Source: Streptomyces sp. NBC_01276 (GTDB lineage Bacteria > Actinomycetota > Actinomycetes > Streptomycetales > Streptomycetaceae). Taken from it: a stretch of DNA of 64,000 nucleotides. The stretch covers positions 310,001 through 374,000 of the forward strand of contig NZ_CP108443.1 in NCBI RefSeq assembly GCF_041435355.1, in the 5' to 3' direction. Shown in pieces: positions 26,935 through 35,586 of the stretch (positions are counted from its first letter, which is position 1; each line of letters begins with the position of its first letter). Position numbers and translations under genes: made by a program. Below the pieces are notes generated by a model. The model did not search any database, had not been told where the DNA came from, and worked only from the letters and a program-made list of their open reading frames with translations.

Positions 26935-27396
26935 TCAACGGTCCTTGACCATCTGTACCCAGAAGCTGTCCCTCGTGCCGGAGTTGTAATCCGTGCTGTC
27001 CCACGCCGCCAAGCGGGACTTGCTCTTCAGGTGCAGTTGCACCACCTCCGTCGCGTTGTTCCATCCCTGGGTGAAGAACCGGAAGTTCCTGTCCGGGGTA
27101 CTCTGCAGCTCGTTCGCCCTCCTGCTCCAGCTACAGTCATGCGAGGCGTCGCCCTCGCATCTGGACCAGGCTTTCGCGTAAAGCTGGCAGTCCTCTCCGG
27201 GCCACACGTCGATGCGGCTCAGCCTGCTGTCTGATGAACGCCATCTTCCCGAGAAGTCATTTGCGATACACAAGGCGGATGCGCTTTTCGCCGAGATGAA
27301 CGTAACCGTGACCGAGAGGGACAGCGTCATGGCGGCCGTCACGAACAAGGCCATGATCCGGTGCAGGGAGCTGCCGGGAGAAGAGAAATGTGTCAT
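26935..27396 (-). CDS. Secreted protein with four cysteines, unknown function
   Basis: Protein of 153 residues. A signal peptide spans about 1-42 (RIMALFVTAAMTLSLSVTVT, then SAKSASA before LCIANDF). The mature part of about 110 residues has four Cys (LCIA, EDCQLY, SRCEGD, HDCSW), enough for two disulfides, and many aromatic residues (FFTQGWNNATEVVQLHLKS, DSFWVQMV). No family is recognised. GC content is lower than in neighbours, a possible sign of transfer. Start GTG/ATG near 27396. It stands alone beside debris; a promoter was not identified. Confidence 0.75.
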   Translation of the reverse strand: MTHFSSPGSSLHRIMALFVTAAMTLSLSVTVTFISAKSASALCIANDFSGRWRSSDSRLSRIDVWPGEDCQLYAKAWSRCEGDASHDCSWSRRANELQSTPDRNFRFFTQGWNNATEVVQLHLKSKSRLAAWDSTDYNSGTRDSFWVQMVKDR

Positions 27397-27835
27397 CGTG
27401 CACCTCCTTGGCGGGATGGCGGCACGGGGCGTCCAGCGGGCACACGGCGCGTCCAGTCACCTTCCCCAAGGGGGCGGGAGGGAGGCTCGTCTTCACTCCC
27501 TGTTCGCAGCCGAGCGAGCGCTAAGCATTCGGGCCCTCGGTATTTCCGTTGTCATGCCGTCATTACTTGCCGCCATCAATCCAAGGCCAGCACTCCTGGA
27601 TCCTGATCGCAAGTCAGGAGACCTCGTTCCGCGCACCCTTCAATGATGAACACACCACAATATGGACCGATCAACGAAAGCGAATACGGGCCGAACCTCG
27701 GCACCAGGCAGTCCTTGCAATCGGTGCCACCGCCGGCGTTGAAGGAACAGGAGGACTGCGCGTTCCTCGATGTTCATGCTGCGGCCGGCAGGCGCGGGCG
27801 ATCACGGCTTCGAGGGGACCCGTAGGGCCGCGGCC
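27397..27835. other. Low-GC intergenic region with one doubtful short frame
   Basis: About 440 bases. A plus frame at 27643-27825 reads MMNTPQYGPINESEYGPNLG and then QSVPPPALKEQEDCAFLDVH before turning arginine-rich. It could be a truncated gene front, but there is no ribosome site. The promoter of the secreted-protein gene presumably lies near 27400-27560. Confidence 0.35.
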
Positions 27836-28447
27836 TCACGCCTCGGGCGGTGCCTCACTCTCCCGGCGCTGCCGTTGGCGGTAATTGCGCATGGACACCT
27901 GGGAGCCGCAGCCGGTACTGCAGTACAGCCCTGCCCCGTTGCGAGTGCGGTCGAAGAAACCGAAATGGCACGGGGGGTTGCGGCACGCCTTGATGCGGCC
28001 CCAGTCGCCGGTCTGCGCGAAGGTCGTCACCGCGGCCAGTACGGTTCCGAACACACCTGGCACCCCTGCCTGCGGCGACGCCAGCTCGACACCACGGGCT
28101 GTGACCACCGTCGCCAGCGGGTAGAGCGCACCTGCCCGCCGCAGGTGTTGCTCGGCGTGCTGGAGCGGCTCGCCCAGGCTCTCCTCTTCCCCCGAGTGCG
28201 CCAGCAGCAGGGTCACCAGGGCGTCACGCAGCTCGCGTGCGGCCGCGGCGTCGGCGTCGGTCGCCACGGTCTCGCCGCCGAACTCGTCGTGCTCCGCGAG
28301 CCACGCCGCGAACGAGTGCCCGTCCCCGAACAGCTCCCGCCGTCCGCCTCCGTCCGCGCGCGTGTTCACGAACGCGAGCACGGTCTCCACCGCGGGCATG
28401 ACGGTGCGGGAACTGGGTTTCGCGGATTCGGCTGCAGCACTGCTCAT
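27836..28447 (-). CDS. CGNR zinc-finger (ABATE) regulator
   Basis: Protein of 203 residues. The N-terminal ABATE-like domain includes VETVLAFVNTRADGGGRREL and LRDALVTLLLAH. The C-terminal zinc finger reads IKACRNPPCHFGFFDRTRNG, AGLYCSTGCGSQVSMRNYRQ; its four Cys are in place but the name-giving CGNR is CGSQ. These proteins are thought to be stress-related transcription regulators. It is divergent from a short-chain dehydrogenase gene, with 104 nt between starts, so it probably controls that gene. ATG 28447 was preferred over GTG 28450. Confidence 0.88.
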   Translation of the reverse strand: MSSAAAESAKPSSRTVMPAVETVLAFVNTRADGGGRRELFGDGHSFAAWLAEHDEFGGETVATDADAAAARELRDALVTLLLAHSGEEESLGEPLQHAEQHLRRAGALYPLATVVTARGVELASPQAGVPGVFGTVLAAVTTFAQTGDWGRIKACRNPPCHFGFFDRTRNGAGLYCSTGCGSQVSMRNYRQRQRRESEAPPEA

Positions 28448-28515
28448 CACCCCACCCTACATCAGCAAGACGAGGCACTAAGTCGCCTAACAGGCAACGT
28501 GTAGCGCCACCACGC

Positions 28516-28545
28516 TTGACGCGTTATGAGCTAACCGCTTACGGT
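28516..28545 (+). promoter_or_regulatory. Predicted promoter of the SDR gene, implying a leaderless mRNA
   Basis: TTGACG (28516-28521), 18 nt, then TACGGT (28540-28545). Transcription would start about 7 nt later, at the ATG (28552). No ribosome site precedes that ATG. Confidence 0.65.
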
Positions 28546-28551
28546 CGCAAC

Positions 28552-29400
28552 ATGAACGGAACTTCAAACCAGCAGATCAGCCCCCGCACCTGGCTCATCA
28601 CCGGCGCGACCTCCGGCATCGGCCGCGCACTGACCCTCCAGGCACTGGAGAACGGCGATGTCGTCTCGGCGATCGCCCGCGACACCGCTTCCCTGGAAGA
28701 ACTGACCGAAGAGCACGGCGACCGCCTGCTCCTCATCCCGGCAGACGTGCGCGATGAGCAGGCCGTCCGGGAAGCGGTGGAGCGCACGCTCTCGCGGTTC
28801 GGCCGCATCGACGTGGTGGCCAACAACGCCGGCTACGGGCTCTTCGGAGCCGTCGAGGAAGCCTCCGACGCGCAAGTCCGCGCCGTGTTCGACACCAACG
28901 TCTTCGGCGTACTCAACGTGCTCCGCGCGACGCTGCCGGTACTCCGCGCCCAGCGATCCGGACACATCCTCCAGGGCTCCTCGATCTACGGGCAGTCCGC
29001 CCACCCCGGCGTGGGACTTCTGGCCGCGACCAAGTACGCCGTCGAGGGACTGTCGGACGCACTGGCGGCCGAGGTCATACCGCTCGGCATCAATGTCACG
29101 ATCATCCAGCCCGGAATGACCGCCACCCCGTTCCTGTCCAACCTCGACGTCGCGGCCGGCCTCGACGACTACGACCAGACCGTCCGCGAGGTCCACAAGG
29201 GCATCGGGGAACTACCCGCGTCCGCGTTCTCCTCCGCAGCCCGGATCGCCGAAGGCATCCGAACCGCGGTCGACAGCCCCAACCCCCCGCTGCGCCTGGC
29301 ACTCGGCACCTCAAGCGCCACCGGCATGCGCGCCGCCCTGGAAGCCCGCACCGCAGACCTGGACAACTGGAATCGTGTGACCGACGCCGTCGACGCGTGA
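28552..29400 (+). CDS. Short-chain dehydrogenase/reductase
   Basis: NAD(P)-dependent oxidoreductase of 282 residues, classical SDR. Cofactor motif TGATSGIGRALT near residue 20, NNAGYGLFG, catalytic Ser in ILQGSSIYGQSAHPG and Tyr-x3-Lys in AATKYAVEGLSDALA. The tail after residue 210 is of the type seen in oxidoreductases annotated YusZ-like. The substrate is unknown. ATG 28552 is favoured over an upstream frame because the promoter ends 7 nt before it. Divergent from a CGNR regulator and followed by a clear terminator. Confidence 0.93.
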   Translation: MNGTSNQQISPRTWLITGATSGIGRALTLQALENGDVVSAIARDTASLEELTEEHGDRLLLIPADVRDEQAVREAVERTLSRFGRIDVVANNAGYGLFGAVEEASDAQVRAVFDTNVFGVLNVLRATLPVLRAQRSGHILQGSSIYGQSAHPGVGLLAATKYAVEGLSDALAAEVIPLGINVTIIQPGMTATPFLSNLDVAAGLDDYDQTVREVHKGIGELPASAFSSAARIAEGIRTAVDSPNPPLRLALGTSSATGMRAALEARTADLDNWNRVTDAVDA

Positions 29401-29414
29401 TCGCACGTCCCGCA

Positions 29415-29445
29415 GGGGGCCTCGGTGCTGACAGCCGAGGCCCCC
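29415..29445 (+). terminator. Hairpin after the SDR gene
   Basis: GGGGGCCTCGG pairs with CCGAGGCCCCC (11 bp) around a 9-nt loop, 15 nt past the stop. Confidence 0.75.
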
Positions 29446-29667
29446 TCGGCGACGCAATCCGCACACGCCCAGCCCGAACACAGCGCCCGAACCGAGCCCA
29501 CTGCACACCCCGCCGACGGCCATCCGACCTGGAGCCCTGGAAATGATCTCCAAGCTCAACGCAACGGCCGCCGCCTCGGGGCGCTGTCCGGCACGAGACA
29601 GGGACGACGTCATGACCGTGGTTGCACGGCACCTGGCGTGGGCGGACGGGTTCCGGTACAAGAAGGC

Positions 29668-30751
29668 ATGGCCAGCCGCCCAGAGCCCGACACTTCGTCC
29701 CCTCCCGTTGACTGGACTGCTCCCGAGCGCCGTCTGTGGTCTGCCTTCCGGTCCGGCGACATGCTGGACCTGAGGACGGGTGTCGCGGCTGATGACGACC
29801 CGGGCAACGGGAGTACGTGGGGGCACCGAGCGGCAGGTGAGAGGGGCGGTGATCGCCGTTCTCCTGCTCGCCGGTCCGGCCGCACCTCCCGGAAGGGTGC
29901 GCGCACTGCGTCTCGCGGGTGCACGGGTGACCGGTGAGCTTGACCTGACCTCGGCGATCATCGACTGCGAGATCCATTGTGAGGTCTGTTCCTTCTCCGG
30001 TGTCCTGAGCCTTCGGCACGCCACGAGTCCCAGCGTCTCTCTCTGCGGATCATCTCTGCCGGAGCTCAGTGCCGAAGCACTGCGCTGTCCCGGCCTGGAC
30101 ATGCGCGACGCCGTGGTGGAGGGCAACGTCTGGGTCCAGGGCAGCGACATCACGATCGACCTCAACCTCGACCGCGCGCGGGTCGGCGGCTGGATCAACG
30201 GGAACCTCCTCACGATCGGATCATGGTTCAACGGCCGCCACGGCCTCTCCGTGGGCAGGTTCGTTTCCCTGGCCGGCGCCCGGATCAACGGATCGACCTA
30301 CGGCAATCCGACATCGACACCGCAAGGTCTGACACCAGCTCCATATCCCTGCGGGGCGCCTCAGTGGGCACGCTCCTCGACCGTCCGCAAGGAGGTCCCC
30401 TGCTGGAACTGGACGCACTGGCCTACCAGAGGCTCACCCCGCTGCCTCCGCGCTCGACGACCCTTCGACTGTCCTGGCTCAGGGAAAACCTCGCAGGCCA
30501 ATACCGCCCGCAGCCCTACGAGCAACTGGCAGCCTCCTACCGAGTCCTCGGCCACGACAGCGAAGCCCGGCGTGTGCTCCGGGCCGAACACCGTCACCAC
30601 CGCACGACGCCGCCGTGGCCGACCAAGATCTGGGACTGGCTGCAAGACGTCGTCGCGGGTTACGGCTACCGCCCCGCCCTCGCGGGCGCTTGGCTGGCCG
30701 CTCGCCACCACTCTCGTTGCCGGCCTCACCCGCGTCCTGGGCCGGTCCTGA
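29668..30751 (+). pseudogene. Beta-helical membrane protein, broken by frameshifts
   Basis: Pieces in order match one actinobacterial family with right-handed-helix repeats and a C-terminal membrane part. Piece one, from ATG 29668: MASRPEPDTSSPPVDWTAPE through DLRTGVAADDDPGNGSTWG. After a frame change near 29822: RVRALRLAGARVTGELDLTS to FVSLAGARINGS. After a second near 30300: LRQSDIDTARSDTSSISLRG, RENLAGQYRPQPYEQLAASY and YGYRPALAGAWLAA. A third change near 30690 returns to LATTLVAGLTRVLGRS. AGAAGG precedes the ATG. At least three frame changes mean it is dead unless they are sequencing errors. Confidence 0.7.
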
Positions 30752-30894
30752 CGCAGGTCCCGGCACGTCATCCGGCGCCTCGACTGCCGGGCAGCCCTCT
30801 ACGAGAACGGACAGCTCGTCAAAACAGCGCGGCCGTGAGGTGCGACCCAGGCAACTACCGAGGCTGGATGTCCCTCACGGCCGTCTTCCCCGCG

Positions 30895-31836
30895 TCAAAG
30901 CAGGATCCGCCAGGCCTGATTCATATTGCCGAGGCAGGTCCACTGCTGGAGATGGGTTCCTTGCGGAGGGGGGTTGTTCACGTCCGGGTTGTGGGCGTCG
31001 AGGCACTTGTCGCTGTTCCAATTGCGAATCTGCCACTTGTTGTCTGCACGGCGCTCAAGATACCACCGCTGATTGGCGTTACCAGTGCAGCCATATTCAA
31101 CGACCCTAGCCCCGTCATGAGTCCGGGCCCCCACCACGTCCAGGCACTTCCCGCTGCCTGCTGCCACAATCTCGAATCTATTGCGGTAGGCGCTCCCGTC
31201 CCGCGTGCGCTGCGTCCTGAACCAATATCGAGTGTGATTCGACCCTTGAGACGAAAGGATCACACTCGCCGCATCCCCGAATTTTCCCCCGGTGTCCACT
31301 GCGAGTCTGTGCTGACCATTTCCTTCACGTGTGTAGTCACTCTGAATCGAATAACGCTTGTCCCACACGAACGGGATCGGGACAAGGTTTCCCCAAATGG
31401 CACGGTCCGCCGTTGCCTGCCAGTAACTGGGTGCCCGTTCGGCATCCCGTTGCGCTTCATCCCGCTCAGCGGACGTGACGCAGACTTTGTCCCCGGGCAC
31501 TGCCTCGCGGGGCATGTAACCCGACTTGCATCCGTTGCTGGTGCTCGCATCGCGTAGGAATTGGCCTTGAAAGTTTTCCCAGTTGACGTAGCTTTGCCGT
31601 GACGCCGCGAGGCAGACATGGTCGACGTGCGTGGTCAGCCGCCATTTGGCTCCCTCGACGCAGGTGTCGGGGACGCGCGCAGGGATGCGCGCAGGCCGAC
31701 TACTGGCTGACGATGTCGAGCCTGCGGCATCGCCCCATGGTGCGACCGCAAGGGCAATGGCACCTACCAGGAGTACGGCATTCCTGACCGGGGACCGAAG
31801 GGTGAAGGCGTTCCTCTTCTGCTCATTTCCCGTCAT
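30895..31836 (-). CDS. Secreted ricin-B-type lectin protein
   Basis: Protein of 313 residues. A signal peptide (RNAVLLVGAIALAVAPWGDA) is followed by a Cys-containing N-terminal region (PDTCVEGAKWRLTTHVDHVC) of unknown fold. The C-terminal 120 residues are a ricin-B beta-trefoil with QxW-type repeats: FEIVAAGSGKCLDVVGARTH, NANQRWYLERR, WNSDKCLDAHNPDVNNPPPQ and HLQQWTCLGNMNQAWRI. It probably binds sugars outside the cell; the N-terminal module may be an enzyme or another binding domain. ATG 31836 was chosen over ATG 31866 because it gives a standard signal-peptide charge. Confidence 0.85.
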   Translation of the reverse strand: MTGNEQKRNAFTLRSPVRNAVLLVGAIALAVAPWGDAAGSTSSASSRPARIPARVPDTCVEGAKWRLTTHVDHVCLAASRQSYVNWENFQGQFLRDASTSNGCKSGYMPREAVPGDKVCVTSAERDEAQRDAERAPSYWQATADRAIWGNLVPIPFVWDKRYSIQSDYTREGNGQHRLAVDTGGKFGDAASVILSSQGSNHTRYWFRTQRTRDGSAYRNRFEIVAAGSGKCLDVVGARTHDGARVVEYGCTGNANQRWYLERRADNKWQIRNWNSDKCLDAHNPDVNNPPPQGTHLQQWTCLGNMNQAWRILL

Positions 31837-32108
31837 GACTGTACCTGCTGTTGGCTTCCGACCCATGAGGGCGGGTCATACTGGAAAGCGCGGCGCGCGG
31901 GGGGCCGTAAGGCTCTGCTCACATCTATGCGACCAAGCTTCTACAGTCGAAGCATATTTGCCGCGAGGATGCACCAGGGCGCCCGGCCGACGAAATCAGG
32001 CACGCAGTAGAGGTGGCCCTTCGCCTCGCCCGACAGTGCACCTGCGCGGGGGCACGTGGACCACCATTGGTGTGGGATTACCTGTTGGCACGGACCACTT
32101 CCAGAGTC
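31837..32108. other. Intergenic region upstream of the lectin gene
   Basis: About 270 bases of mixed GC content, including an AT-rich patch near 31935-31965 that probably holds the lectin promoter. A plus frame at 32013-32204 is open but unsupported. Confidence 0.3.
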
Positions 32109-32700
32109 TCACTCCATTTTGGGTTCGCAAGTCGGCATGGGAATCATTCGGAACCCATTCGGCTCACGTTTGCCGCCTGGATCGGCAAGCGCGGCGTGCC
32201 GTAGGCCGTGGGCGGGGTGCCCGGGGTGGGACGTCAGCGGTAGCCGGCCATCCAGACGGCCGCGTATTTCATTTCCCTGACCGCGGAGTCGAACGCCGGC
32301 CCGCGCAGGCCCTCCACTCGTGACGCCGTCTGGAGCGTGGGCGGCCTTCTTCGAGCCGGTGCCGCCCAGTCGGCCGTCCAGGGCGGAGGACAGGGTGTAC
32401 TCGGTCCGCACTTCCCTGCCCAGCGTCATTTCCAGGAGCGAGGCGCCTGCACCTGTCACCTCGACCTCCTTGCAGAGTGAGCACCGCATGTCCTCGTACA
32501 TGTGAACCGGCATCTGTCGCGGGTCTCCCACGACGATCGTGGTCCCGTCCGGTGCCAGGGCTTCCGGCAGCTCTTCGACGGCGGCGTACGGGTGGCGGCG
32601 TTCCCGCTGCGCGGCGTTCGTCTGGTCAGTGCCGGCTCGGAATACAGGGAAACCACGGGCACGGCGGCTCCACCGACAGGAAGAGCGGCGTCCGGCGGGC
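32109..32700 (-). pseudogene. Truncated frame, unknown protein
   Basis: A minus frame reads RGFPVFRAGTDQTNAAQRER, HPYAAVEELPEALAPDGTTI, VVGDPRQMPVHMYEDMRCSL and CKEVEVTGAGASLLEMTLGR with good codon bias. There is no start codon in the first 55 codons and no clear upstream gene. It looks like the remains of a gene that lost its 5' end. The CSLC motif may bind metal. The family is not recognised. Confidence 0.35.
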
Positions 32701-32758
32701 TCGACGGCCTGCTCGGCGCATCCGCTCCTCGCGCGACGGAGTGCGAGGTCATGTGTCG

Positions 32759-34717
32759 TCAGTTGACCTTGTCGTTCTCCTCATGGGGTGTGGCGGCGAG
32801 GGTGAAGGCGAGCAGGGCGGTGGCGGTGAAGTCGTCTGCGGATTCGACCGTTTGCCAGGCGCCGACGTGGTCCATGAAGCCGCCGCCGCGGCCGTCGAAG
32901 ACGGTGAAGGGGTTGGTCTGTTCCTCCGGGCACTTTCGCATGGTGGGGAAGGAGTTGAGGTCCTTGAGTTTGGCGGAGGCGTTGGGGCCGTTGACGACGC
33001 CTCCGAGGAGGATGTCGCGTTCGCCGTTGAGGCTGCCGGCGAGGTTGGCGGCCTGGTGCTCGGGACAGTGCGGGAAGGTGGTGCCCGCGCCGATGACGAA
33101 GGAGGAGCCCCAGGCGTTGGCGCCCAAGGCCCAGTTCCGCTGCTGGGTGGCGAAGGCGTCGTAGTGGCTGTCGCCGGTCACGCGCTGGTACAGCTGGGCG
33201 GTGGCGGCCAGGCCGAAGGTGTGGGGCACGGAGTCGAAGTCGGTGTAGACGGCGCCGGCGCGGAACGGGTCGCGGGCCGCGCGGGTGCTGCCGTCGTCGA
33301 GCTGGCGCTTGAGGTCGGCGACGAGCTGTTCGCGGGTGACTTCGGCGCCGGCGGCGTTGCTGCCGAGGAGGTGGGCGAGGTCGGCGTGGGCGAGGGCGCT
33401 GACGTCGCCGAGCCCGAGGGTGCCGAGGCTGTCCGAGGTGACGTACTGCTTGGCCCAGTGTGCGGCCTGCTTGGTCCAGGCGGCGGCGCGGCCGTCACCG
33501 AGGGCTTGGCCGGCGAGGGCGAGCTGGGTGGCGCCGAATTCCATGTCGTCCTGCCAGGACGCCTCGGGGTAGAAGCCGTGAGGGAAGGCGGTGACCAGCT
33601 GGTCTTCCGGGTCGGTGTCTGCGAGTGCGTAGATGTGTGCGGCCTTCTCCAGTTCGTGGTGGGCCCGTTCGGGGTCGTCAGCGGCGTCGAGCTGGGCGGC
33701 CAGGGCGAAGGTGGCGGCGACGCGTCCGGCGAGGTTGGGGCTGATCGGCTTGCCGGGGGATGCCGCACGGAAGACCGGCCGGTGCTTGATCAGGTAGTCG
33801 GGGTCGCCGGGCTTGACGTCCAGGGCGTCGTCCGCCTCCGGTAGGCGCCACACGTCATGGTCGGAGCGGATCTTGCCGCTGCCGTCGTCGGAGTCTCCCT
33901 TGCCGAGCCCGACCTGGAGGTAGAGGGTGCGGGACTGGTCGTCCCACATCTTGTCCAGCCAGTCCAGCCCGTGGCGTGCCTCGGCCGCCAGTTCCTTCCC
34001 GCCGGCCGGAGTGGTGCGCTGCGCGAGCAGGAGACTCGCGGTGGAGTAGGAGGCGGTGTGGGTGAACTTGAGGAAGTCGCCGGCGTCGTTCCATCCGCCC
34101 TCGACGTCGACCGGGCCCGCGACGCGCTTGAGCGGAGCGGTCAGCACCGTCTCGTCGTCGGCGTATGCGGGCGTGTCGTAGACGGTGGCTTGGTGGTCGG
34201 CCAGGTGGGAGGGCTTGCGTCGCAGCTGCGTGGGTATGACGTTGGCGCCGTCGCGCTGGGCTTGGAAGAAGCGGACGTTGTCCTGGACGAGTCTGCCGAA
34301 CAGTTCGTCCGCCGCGGCGATGCGGAACGTCGGGGAGGTGGCCGTGACCGGCCCGGAGACCTCGATCCGGTAGTCGCCCGGGTCCGTGAGAGGCGACAGG
34401 TCCAGGATGTGTACGGCCTTGTACCTGCTGTTCCAGCCGCCGGTGGACGTGCCGACCTTGCCCTTGAGGACCTGCTTCCCGTCCGCGTCGCGGACGGTGA
34501 AGGAAGCCTTGGAGGCGGAGACGGAGGTCATCAGGTAGGCCTGCTTGGTTTCGGCTGGGGCGTAGCCGACCTGGTCGACGCGCACCACCGCCCGCGGGCC
34601 TCCCGCCGAGTCGTCGGCATCGGCTCCCTGCGCGGATTGGATGCAGCCCGCCGCGAGGACGGTGGTGGCCAGGACGGCCGCGGTCATGCCGAGTGCGTGC
34701 TTGCGAATTCTTGCCAT
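32759..34717 (-). CDS. Glycoside hydrolase family 9 endoglucanase, lipoprotein
   Basis: Protein of 652 residues. The signal peptide ends in a lipobox (VLAAGC, Cys25), so it should be anchored to the outer face of the membrane. Residues 42-133 are the N-terminal Ig-like cellulase domain (VVRVDQVGYAPAETKQAYLM). Residues 145-640 are the GH9 (alpha/alpha)6 barrel with GGWNDAGDFLKFTHTASYS (catalytic base Asp), SFVIGAGTTFPHCPEHQAAN and a C-terminal Glu in WQTVESADDFTATALLAF, where the usual final Asn is not kept. No cellulose-binding module. It should cut beta-1,4-glucans. Divergent from an OmpR/kinase pair that may regulate it. Confidence 0.9.
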   Translation of the reverse strand: MARIRKHALGMTAAVLATTVLAAGCIQSAQGADADDSAGGPRAVVRVDQVGYAPAETKQAYLMTSVSASKASFTVRDADGKQVLKGKVGTSTGGWNSRYKAVHILDLSPLTDPGDYRIEVSGPVTATSPTFRIAAADELFGRLVQDNVRFFQAQRDGANVIPTQLRRKPSHLADHQATVYDTPAYADDETVLTAPLKRVAGPVDVEGGWNDAGDFLKFTHTASYSTASLLLAQRTTPAGGKELAAEARHGLDWLDKMWDDQSRTLYLQVGLGKGDSDDGSGKIRSDHDVWRLPEADDALDVKPGDPDYLIKHRPVFRAASPGKPISPNLAGRVAATFALAAQLDAADDPERAHHELEKAAHIYALADTDPEDQLVTAFPHGFYPEASWQDDMEFGATQLALAGQALGDGRAAAWTKQAAHWAKQYVTSDSLGTLGLGDVSALAHADLAHLLGSNAAGAEVTREQLVADLKRQLDDGSTRAARDPFRAGAVYTDFDSVPHTFGLAATAQLYQRVTGDSHYDAFATQQRNWALGANAWGSSFVIGAGTTFPHCPEHQAANLAGSLNGERDILLGGVVNGPNASAKLKDLNSFPTMRKCPEEQTNPFTVFDGRGGGFMDHVGAWQTVESADDFTATALLAFTLAATPHEENDKVN

Positions 34718-34911
34718 GCCCGCAGACTGTCAGCCGGTTCATGAGGCGATCATGAGGCGACCGATCGGTTCCCGCCCCGCCGGTCGCCCCGCGCCGGTGA
34801 TCCTCTTTCCTCCGCCGCCCGGCTTCTCGAACAGCCACACTTCGGGCGTACCACCGCAACTGCCGCCACCCCCGGGTTGAAGAGCATTTCGACCTACTAG
34901 GCTCGCCCGTC

Positions 34912-35586
34912 ATGCGCGTACTTGTCCTCGAAGACGACCCCGACCTCGGCCCCGTGATCACCACTGCCCTACGCGAGGCGGGGTTCGCCGTCGACTTCGC
35001 CGCCGACCTCGCCGGCGCGGACTTCAAACTCGCGGTCAACACCTACGATTGCCTGATCGCGGACCGTACCCTGCCCGACGGCGACGCCCTCACCCTCCTC
35101 GCCGCCCAGCGCAAGCAGGGCTCCACCCTCCCCGTCCTGCTCCTCACCGCCCTCGACGCCGTCACCGACCGCGTCGCCGGCTTCGAACATGGTGCCGACG
35201 ACTATCTCGTCAAGCCGTTCGCCTTCGCCGAACTCACCGCACGCGTACGCACCCTGTGCCGCCGCGCGCAGCCCACACGCCTACCCCAGCTCCACGCGGG
35301 CGACCTCGAAATCGACCTGCCCCGCCGCCGTGTACGGCGCGCGGGCGTGCTGCTCACCCTCACCGCGAAAGAGTTCGCCGTCCTGGAGATCTTGATGCTG
35401 CGCGCCGGCGAGGTGGTCAGCCGCACCGACCTCATCGAACGCTGCTGGGACGAACACGCCGAACCGCTCTCCAACGTCGTCGACGTCCTCATAGGCCAGC
35501 TACGCCGCAAACTCGGGCCGCCCGAGATCATCTCGACCGTGCGCGGCGTCGGCTACCGGCTCGCCGATCCAGCTCACGCGCTGTGA
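34912..35586 (+). CDS. OmpR-family response regulator
   Basis: Protein of 224 residues. Receiver: LEDDPDLG, phosphoacceptor Asp51 (DCLIADRTLPDGD), Thr79 (LLLTALDA) and Lys101 (DDYLVKPFAF). Winged-helix output: LTLTAKEFAVLEILMLRAGE, SNVVDVLIGQLRRKLG and ISTVRGVGYRLADP. The stop overlaps the kinase start (GTGA, 35583-35586). It lies 194 nt from the divergent GH9 gene start; control of that gene is possible but unproven. Confidence 0.95.
   Translation: MRVLVLEDDPDLGPVITTALREAGFAVDFAADLAGADFKLAVNTYDCLIADRTLPDGDALTLLAAQRKQGSTLPVLLLTALDAVTDRVAGFEHGADDYLVKPFAFAELTARVRTLCRRAQPTRLPQLHAGDLEIDLPRRRVRRAGVLLTLTAKEFAVLEILMLRAGEVVSRTDLIERCWDEHAEPLSNVVDVLIGQLRRKLGPPEIISTVRGVGYRLADPAHAL

Noticed and set aside
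29668..30751. Programmed frameshifting in the membrane protein
   Set aside because: Three separate shifts without slippery heptamers or downstream structure are better explained by decay or sequencing error.
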